Shown one piece after another: positions 1 through 5,129 of a stretch of 6,574 nt of DNA. The stretch covers positions 1-6,574 of the forward strand of contig CACZTC010000082.1 in the NCBI GenBank assembly GCA_902784015.1, in the 5' to 3' direction. The first letter of the stretch is position 1. Each line of letters starts with the position of its first letter. A program made the position numbers and the translations under genes. The notes below the pieces were generated by a model. The model made no database searches and was not told the DNA's origin. It saw only the letters and a program-made list of their open reading frames with translations. The DNA is from an uncultured Erysipelotrichaceae bacterium. GTDB lineage: Bacteria; Bacillota_I; Bacilli_A; Erysipelotrichales; Erysipelotrichaceae.

Positions 1-1
1 A

Positions 2-1186
2 AAAGATAAAAAAGGACATATCAAACCAATTGATGGTCAATTATTTTATCGTGGTTATAATATCGAAGATATTATTAATGCTCCTGATAATAAAGATAAA
101 TTCTTATTTGAAGAGATATGTTGGTTATTATTATTTGGTGAATTACCTTCTAAAGTTGAATTAAAGAAATTTACTTCTTTAATTGATAATCATCGTGAGC
201 TTCCTGAAGGCTTTGTGGAAACCATGATATTTAGTGCACCATCTAAAAGTATCATGAATAAAATGATGCGCTCAATTTTAGCTTTATATGCATATGATGA
301 TGATCCTGATAATAATTCATTAGAAAATATCATATCGCAATCTATACAACTAATATCTCAATTCCCCACAATAATGATTTATGCTTATCAAGCAAAAGTG
401 CATGCCTTTGATCATGGTTCTTTATTCTTCCATTATCCAAATAAGAATTTAAGTAGCGCTGAGCATATTTTATCTATCGCTAGGGATAACCAAGAATATA
501 CGAAAGAAGAAGCCAAATTATTAGATACTTGTATGGTATTACACGCAGATCATGGTGGCGGTAATAATAGTACATTTACTAGTCGCGTATTATCTTCAAC
601 TGGTACTGATACATATTCTACTATTGCTGCAGCTATTGGTTCTTTAAAAGGTCCTAAGCATGGTGGCGCTAATCTAAAAGTTAATGAACAAGTTAAATTA
701 ATGTTAGAAAATATTAATATTGAAAAAGATGATCAAGTAAAAGATTATTTATATAAATTATTGCATAAGAAAGCTGGCGATAAGAGTGGTCTTATCTATG
801 GTATGGGTCATGCTGTTTATACATTAAGTGATCCTAGAGCTAAAATAATTAAAAAACAATTAGAATTAATTAATAAATCAGAAGTATTAGAAAAAGAATT
901 TATTGCCTTAAAGAAAATTGAAGAGTTTGCACCTCTTATATATGAAGAAGAAAAAGGTAATACTAAAGCAATATGCGCTAATATCGATTTATATTCAGGT
1001 CTAGTTTATAAAGTTTTAGGCTTAAGTGAAGATTTATTTACCCCTTTATTTGCGGTATCTAGAATTCCTGGATGGTGTGCACATAGAATTGAAGAGATCG
1101 AATTTGCGAAACGCATTATGCGTCCTGCCTATAAATGCATAATGAAAGAAAGAAAATATGAATCTTTAAATAAAAGAAAAGGCTAA
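2..1186 (+). CDS. gltA: Citrate synthase (citrate/2-methylcitrate synthase family), 5' partial
   Basis: Condenses acetyl-CoA with oxaloacetate to citrate in the cytoplasm. In low-GC anaerobes this usually feeds 2-oxoglutarate and glutamate synthesis. The frame is open from base 2, giving 394 visible residues; roughly the first 50 residues of a typical Firmicutes enzyme are missing. The Met at 215 is internal, because the family motif YRGYN lies upstream of it (visible residues 16-20). By comparison with the E. coli enzyme, the active-site residues are present: LHADH (181-185), the oxaloacetate-binding His of GPKHGGAN (His220, like H264), His of GMGHAVY (His270, like H305), catalytic Asp of NIDLYSG (Asp329, like D362), and Arg354 (SRIPGW) and Arg374 (RIMRP). 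The stop codon lies inside the terminator stem that separates it from the convergent nitroreductase. Family assignment is firm. 2-Methylcitrate synthase activity cannot be excluded from sequence alone, and the symbol is generic. Confidence 0.95.
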   Translation, partial: KDKKGHIKPIDGQLFYRGYNIEDIINAPDNKDKFLFEEICWLLLFGELPSKVELKKFTSLIDNHRELPEGFVETMIFSAPSKSIMNKMMRSILALYAYDDDPDNNSLENIISQSIQLISQFPTIMIYAYQAKVHAFDHGSLFFHYPNKNLSSAEHILSIARDNQEYTKEEAKLLDTCMVLHADHGGGNNSTFTSRVLSSTGTDTYSTIAAAIGSLKGPKHGGANLKVNEQVKLMLENINIEKDDQVKDYLYKLLHKKAGDKSGLIYGMGHAVYTLSDPRAKIIKKQLELINKSEVLEKEFIALKKIEEFAPLIYEEEKGNTKAICANIDLYSGLVYKVLGLSEDLFTPLFAVSRIPGWCAHRIEEIEFAKRIMRPAYKCIMKERKYESLNKRKG

Positions 1187-1214
1187 TTCACATCATATAT
1201 GAGTTAGCCTTTTT
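1177..1214. terminator. Bidirectional intrinsic terminator between convergent genes
   Basis: Bases 1177-1190 pair with 1200-1213 (core AAAAGGCTAA with TTAGCCTTTT, extended by one T-G wobble and TCA/TGA), leaving a 9-base loop. On the + strand the stem is followed by a T run ending at 1214. Read on the - strand, the stem runs into a U-rich stretch (complement of about 1166-1180). It can therefore end both the citrate synthase transcript and the nitroreductase transcript. The citrate synthase TAA (1184-1186) is part of the stem. Confidence 0.85.
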
Positions 1215-1223
1215 AATACATAA

Positions 1224-1751
1224 TTATTTAAGATAGAATACTCTATTTTCTTTACGCTCTTTAGCTTCAGGATAAGCACCTTCGATATATCCAATCGCGC
1301 AATGCCCTACTCCTTCATATTCACCTTCAATACCATTCTTCTTTAATAATTCTTTATATTCATCCATTTCAAATTCTTCTTTAGCACGGTGAATCCAGAT
1401 ACTTCCTAAACCAAGAGAATGTGCTGCCAGCATTAAATTTTGCATAACTAAACTAGCATCATAGATAGATGTAGGAATATTTTTATCTGCTAAGACGGCT
1501 AATATTACTGGCGCACCATAGAAAGGATCTTTTCCTTCTTCAAAACCTGCAATTTTACAATTATCTTTAGAAATTTTATCTCTTAATTCTTCATCTTCAA
1601 CTACAAGAATAATTGCGCCTTGTCTACCCATACCGCTTGGTGCATATAAACCCGCTTCAACAATTTCATCTATAACTTTTCGATCAGGTTTATCTTTTTT
1701 AAAACTTCTAATACTTCTTCTTTCTTTTAATGCCTTAATAACTTCATTCAT
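1224..1751 (-). CDS. Nitroreductase family FMN-dependent oxidoreductase
   Basis: A 175-residue small member of the nitroreductase superfamily: cytoplasmic, FMN-binding, usually a homodimer using NAD(P)H to reduce nitro, quinone or similar acceptors. Visible signatures are the N-terminal FMN-phosphate motif RRSIRSF (residues 11-17), APSGMGRQ (37-44), the central segment ending LGLGSIWI (113-120), and the C-terminal RKENRV (166-171) typical of the family. The length is normal for the short clade and no key segment looks missing. The start is set by a strong AAGGAGA (complement of 1760-1766) 8 bases before the ATG. The gene lies 24 bp after the M18 aminopeptidase with no terminator between, so co-transcription is likely. 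The physiological substrate cannot be told from sequence; the family is broad and the 'nitroreductase' name is historical. Confidence 0.9.
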   Translation of the reverse strand: MNEVIKALKERRSIRSFKKDKPDRKVIDEIVEAGLYAPSGMGRQGAIILVVEDEELRDKISKDNCKIAGFEEGKDPFYGAPVILAVLADKNIPTSIYDASLVMQNLMLAAHSLGLGSIWIHRAKEEFEMDEYKELLKKNGIEGEYEGVGHCAIGYIEGAYPEAKERKENRVFYLK

Positions 1752-1775
1752 ATATTTAGTCTCCTTAATTTAATA

Positions 1776-3140
1776 TTACTTCATATCTTTTAAAAATGCT
1801 TTATAAGCTCGATAAGCTTCATAAACATCAGCCTTAGATACTACTTCACATGGAGCATGCATATTTTGAACTGGAATACCTGCATCTAAAACATCCATAT
1901 TCATATTAGCTAAGATGAAGGCAATCGTACCACCGCCACCAACATCTACTTTACCTAATTCACACATTTGAAACATCACTTTATTCTTATCCATGACATT
2001 TCTTACTTTAGCTACAAATTCCGCATTAGCGTCGCTTGATCCGCTTTTTCCTCTAGAACCTGTAAATTTATTAAAGCTTATTCCTCTACCTAAGTAAGCT
2101 GCATTTCTTTTTTCACTTACCTCTGGATAATTTGAATCATAAGCTGAACTTACATCACTACTTAACATCATCGAATTTCTTAAGCATTCATTTATTTCAA
2201 TATTCTTAGAATATCCTTGTTTATCTAATAGAATCGCAATTGTATCTTCAAAGAATCTAGATTGCATACCTGTATTACCTAAAGAACCTACTTCTTCTTT
2301 ATCAACTAATATGCAACAAGATGTTCTTTGTGGTTTTTTCATTTCTAGAATAGCTCTTAATGATGTATAAGCACATACTTTATCATCATGACCATAACCT
2401 AATAACATTGATGAATCTAAGCCATAATCTCTCACTTCCCCACTAGGAACCACTTCAATTTCAGCACTTAAAAAATCATCTTCACTAATGTTATATTTTT
2501 TCTTTAATAAATCTAAAATATAACCTTTAACTGGTTCTTTTTTATTCTTATTAGGTATAGAGCCAACTAATAAATCTAATTTTTCTCCTTCTACCACAAT
2601 AGCGCCAGGCTTCTTTAATTGGTCTTGCGCTAAATGAATTAGTAAATCAGATACACCAACTACAGGATCACCTTCATTATCACCAATATTTATATCTACT
2701 ACTGTTCCATCTTTTTTACAGACAACACCAACTAATGACATAGCTCTAGCTACCCATTGATATTTCTTTATGCCTCCATAATAATGAGTATCCATTAAAC
2801 ATAACCCATCTTTCTCATATAATGGTTTCTGTTTTAAATCCATACGGGGACTATCTATATGCGCGCCTAATATATTCATACCTTCTATAAGAGGTTTATT
2901 ACCTATCACAAATAGACATAGATTTTTACCGCGATTAATCGCATATATTCTATCTCCTTCTTTAAGTGTTTTAATTTTATTAATATCCTTAAAACCTGCT
3001 TTCTTAGCTAAAAGAAGACTATTATTCACAAATGTTCTTTCTGTTTTAGAAATAGATAAGAATTGTCTATATTCTTCATTAAAATCAAAAAGCTTCTTTT
3101 TCTCGCTTTCTGTTAATTTATCCCAAACTGTATTTACCAT
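1776..3140 (-). CDS. apeA: M18 family zinc aminopeptidase (aminopeptidase 1 type)
   Basis: Cytoplasmic di-zinc exopeptidase removing N-terminal residues from peptides; M18 enzymes form large homo-oligomers. It has 454 residues, normal for the bacterial aminopeptidase 1 group. By analogy with characterised M18 enzymes, all metal and catalytic positions are present: His94 and Asp96 in GAHIDSPR, Asp252 in GYGHDDKV, Glu282 (general base) and Glu283 (metal) in DKEEVGS, Asp329 in SSDVSSAYD, and His428 in NMHAPCEV. GGGGTIAF (400-407) is a conserved loop. The ATG at 3140 is supported by AAAGGAGT (complement of 3148-3155) with normal spacing and an extended -10 promoter just upstream. It is first of a probable two-gene unit with the nitroreductase; no functional link between the two is obvious. 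The symbol follows 'M18 aminopeptidase 1' naming and is less certain than the family. Confidence 0.93.
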   Translation of the reverse strand: MVNTVWDKLTESEKKKLFDFNEEYRQFLSISKTERTFVNNSLLLAKKAGFKDINKIKTLKEGDRIYAINRGKNLCLFVIGNKPLIEGMNILGAHIDSPRMDLKQKPLYEKDGLCLMDTHYYGGIKKYQWVARAMSLVGVVCKKDGTVVDINIGDNEGDPVVGVSDLLIHLAQDQLKKPGAIVVEGEKLDLLVGSIPNKNKKEPVKGYILDLLKKKYNISEDDFLSAEIEVVPSGEVRDYGLDSSMLLGYGHDDKVCAYTSLRAILEMKKPQRTSCCILVDKEEVGSLGNTGMQSRFFEDTIAILLDKQGYSKNIEINECLRNSMMLSSDVSSAYDSNYPEVSEKRNAAYLGRGISFNKFTGSRGKSGSSDANAEFVAKVRNVMDKNKVMFQMCELGKVDVGGGGTIAFILANMNMDVLDAGIPVQNMHAPCEVVSKADVYEAYRAYKAFLKDMK

Positions 3141-3166
3141 AATTGATACTCCTTTAAAACATATTT

Positions 3167-3175
3167 ATTCTATCA
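3167..3175 (-). promoter_or_regulatory. Extended -10 promoter for the aminopeptidase-nitroreductase unit
   Basis: On the minus strand the sequence reads TGATAGAAT, a TGn extended -10 followed by TAGAAT (complement of 3167-3172). It predicts a start of transcription near 3160, about 20 bases before the ATG, leaving room for the ribosome site at 3148-3155. The -35 position (about 3190-3195) is only a T-rich run that doubles as the U-tract of the exporter terminator, so recognition would rest on the extended -10. This is a match by eye, not a scored prediction. Confidence 0.5.
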
Positions 3176-3190
3176 TCATTATTTATTAAT

Positions 3191-3223
3191 AAAAAAAGAT
3201 AATGCTTAATCACAAGCATTATC
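3191..3223 (-). terminator. Intrinsic terminator of the ABC exporter gene
   Basis: Perfect 10-bp inverted repeat, GATAATGCTT (3198-3207) with AAGCATTATC (3214-3223), and a 6-base loop. On the minus strand it is followed by seven consecutive T (complement of 3191-3197). The hairpin overlaps the last codons and the TAA (3206-3208) of the exporter gene, so the C-terminal residues NDNACD are partly encoded by the stem and loop. It separates the exporter from the aminopeptidase promoter immediately downstream. Confidence 0.85.
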
Positions 3224-5056
3224 ATTCATTCCCTCTATCTTGAATTGGGTATTATATAAATCAGTATATACACCATTTTTATTAATTAAATCTTGATGTT
3301 TACCTCTTTCGACTATTTCACCATCTTTTAATACAATTATTTCATCAGCTGCTAAGATAGTTGATAATCTATGCGCAATTAATATACTTGTTCTTTCTTC
3401 AATTAATGGATCAATTGCATCCTGAATAGCTTTTTCCGAAATAGAATCAAGTGAAGCAGTAGCTTCATCAAAAATCATGACCCATGGATCTTTTAATAAT
3501 ACCCTAGCAATACTTATTCTTTGTTTTTCACCGCCTGATAATTTAAGACCTCTATTACCTACTTCTGTATCATAACCTTTTTCTTGATTCATAATAAAGT
3601 CATGAATATTAGCTTTTTTACATGCTTCTATGATTTCTTCTTCACTAGCATCTTCTTTAGCATATAAAAGATTCTCTTTGATTGTGCCATTAAATAAATA
3701 TGTATCTTGTGAAACTATACCAATTGCATCTCTTAACTCTTTTAAATCTATATCTCTAACATCTATACCATCGAATTTAACTGAGCCTTTGGTTACATCA
3801 TATAATCTAGGAATAAGATTAATAAGTGTAGATTTACCAGAACCGCTTGGCCCTACAATTGCGATACTATTACCGCTTTTCAAAGAGAAATTAATATCCT
3901 TTAGTATCATTCTATCTTCGTTATATTGGAAAAATACATTTTCAAAATCAATATTACCTTGGATATTTGTGAGCTTAATTGGATTTTCTGCATTTTTAAT
4001 TTCTATATCCATATCAAAATATTCAAAGATACGTGTAAACATCGCCATTGATCTAATCCAATCAACTTGAATATTAAGAAGTGAATTAACAGGGCCATAC
4101 ATTCTTCCTAATAATGATACTAAAACGGTAATATCACCTACTGTAACATCAGAATTATATTTCATCATAAGTAAGCCACCAACGAAATATAGAATCATTG
4201 GTCCTACAGAAGATATTGTACTCATCACTACTCTAAACCATCTACCGGCCATAGATTCTTTAATATTGAGAGATATCATTTTTTCATTTACTTCATAATA
4301 TTTATTGTATTCTTTATCTTCGCGACCAAATAATTTAACTAATAATTGTCCTGAAACTGACATCGTTTCATTTAATATTGTATTCATTTCATCATTACAA
4401 GCTTGAGCTTCTTTGGTAATAGACCATCTTGTTTTACCAGCTTTTCTAGTTGGTAAAGTAAATAATGGAACAATAATTATACCTACTACTGCTAAAACCC
4501 AATTCTTTTGAAACATCGCTACTAGGGCTATTGTTAGAGTGATGACATTAGAAAGAATTGAAGTAAAAGTGTTAGTGATAATCATTTGAACACCATCAAT
4601 ATCACTAGTCATTCTTGTGATAATATCACCTTGATTATTTGAAGTGAAGAAACGCTGCGACATTTGTTGGAGATGATTATACATTTGGTTACGCATATCA
4701 AAGGTAATATGTTGAGCTATCCAAGTATTGAAATAGCTTTCTAATACACCAATTAAATTAGATATTAATGTAACAACTAATGATAAGACAATATAGAATA
4801 TTAACTTATTCATATCTCGCCCAATTAAGCCTTCATCAATAATTTTACCTGTCAAGATTGATGGATATATAGAAAAAGCAGATGAAATAATAATAGCTAT
4901 TAATACTATAGCCATCTGTTTCCAATATGGTTTTAAATAAGAAAAGATCCTAAATAATAATTCCTTAGTGACTTTAGGAGTTTGTTGTATTTCCTCTTCT
5001 TCTAAAAATCTTCCGCCAGGTCCACCCATGCCGCCTGGTCCGCCACGCATCGTCAT
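3206..5056 (-). CDS. ABC exporter half-transporter (fused membrane and ATPase domains)
   Basis: A 616-residue MsbA/BmrA-like exporter: ATP-driven efflux of a lipid, drug or peptide across the cytoplasmic membrane as a dimer. After a Gly/Met/Pro-rich N-terminus (residues 4-16) and an acidic patch comes a type-I ABC exporter membrane domain with hydrophobic segments near 48-67, 84-106, 163-183, 187-202 and 278-299, and a further one near 308-318. The ATPase domain has Walker A GPSGSGKST (402-410), Q-loop Gln450, signature LSGGE (506-510), Walker B VMIFDE with catalytic Glu531, and H-loop His562. All ATPase residues are canonical, so a homodimer is plausible; no second half-transporter is in the window. 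Start choice: GGAGG (complement of 5065-5069) sits 8 bases before the ATG at 5056. The longer frame from TTG at 5071 overlaps that ribosome site and lacks one of its own. The substrate cannot be read from sequence. Confidence 0.95.
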   Translation of the reverse strand: MTMRGGPGGMGGPGGRFLEEEEIQQTPKVTKELLFRIFSYLKPYWKQMAIVLIAIIISSAFSIYPSILTGKIIDEGLIGRDMNKLIFYIVLSLVVTLISNLIGVLESYFNTWIAQHITFDMRNQMYNHLQQMSQRFFTSNNQGDIITRMTSDIDGVQMIITNTFTSILSNVITLTIALVAMFQKNWVLAVVGIIIVPLFTLPTRKAGKTRWSITKEAQACNDEMNTILNETMSVSGQLLVKLFGREDKEYNKYYEVNEKMISLNIKESMAGRWFRVVMSTISSVGPMILYFVGGLLMMKYNSDVTVGDITVLVSLLGRMYGPVNSLLNIQVDWIRSMAMFTRIFEYFDMDIEIKNAENPIKLTNIQGNIDFENVFFQYNEDRMILKDINFSLKSGNSIAIVGPSGSGKSTLINLIPRLYDVTKGSVKFDGIDVRDIDLKELRDAIGIVSQDTYLFNGTIKENLLYAKEDASEEEIIEACKKANIHDFIMNQEKGYDTEVGNRGLKLSGGEKQRISIARVLLKDPWVMIFDEATASLDSISEKAIQDAIDPLIEERTSILIAHRLSTILAADEIIVLKDGEIVERGKHQDLINKNGVYTDLYNTQFKIEGMNDNACD

Positions 5057-5064
5057 ATTTTTAT

Positions 5065-5069
5065 CCTCC
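5065..5069 (-). promoter_or_regulatory. Ribosome binding site that fixes the exporter start
   Basis: The minus strand reads GGAGG (within TGGAGGAT), 8 bases upstream of ATG at 5054-5056. A second ATG two codons later (5048-5050) is spaced too far for best use. The in-frame TTG at 5069-5071 shares its G with this motif, so it cannot use it. The exporter therefore most likely begins five codons later than the longest frame suggests. Confidence 0.8.
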
Positions 5070-5073
5070 AAAA

Positions 5074-5082
5074 ACTATATCA
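5074..5082 (-). promoter_or_regulatory. Possible extended -10 element upstream of the exporter
   Basis: The minus strand reads TGATATAGT, a TGn extended -10 with TATAGT (complement of 5074-5079). No -35-like hexamer is visible; the position falls inside the preceding terminator hairpin. The predicted transcript start (about 5067) would fall within the ribosome site, leaving a leader of only about 11 bases. It is either a weak or unusual promoter, or chance in AT-rich DNA, with the exporter then depending on readthrough from the lipoprotein gene. Confidence 0.3.
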
Positions 5083-5086
5083 CATT

Positions 5087-5120
5087 AAAAAGAAGAATGT
5101 AGGTTTTTCCTACACTCTTC
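5087..5120 (-). terminator. Intrinsic terminator of the lipoprotein gene
   Basis: Bases 5092-5103 pair with 5109-5120 around a 5-base loop (AAAAA in the minus-strand RNA), followed on the minus strand by TTTTT (complement of 5087-5091). One position pairs as G-U in the minus-strand transcript but would be an A-C mismatch in a plus-strand transcript. This fits a hairpin that works for the minus-strand lipoprotein mRNA. It begins 9 bases after the lipoprotein stop codon. Confidence 0.8.
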
Positions 5121-5129
5121 ATATATTCA

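Noticed and set aside
215..217. ATG as the citrate synthase start
   Set aside because: The same frame is open back to base 2 and encodes conserved family sequence (YRGYN); the gene is cut by the window edge instead.
1752..1775. Separate promoter or terminator between aminopeptidase and nitroreductase
   Set aside because: The 24-bp gap holds only the nitroreductase ribosome site and no hairpin or convincing -10/-35 pair.
3630..4070. 146-codon plus-strand open frame
   Set aside because: It is antisense to the ATPase part of the exporter, has no family resemblance, and the minus-strand frame carries all conserved motifs.
5069..5071. TTG as the exporter start
   Set aside because: It overlaps the ribosome site and has none of its own; the ATG at 5056 is ideally spaced.
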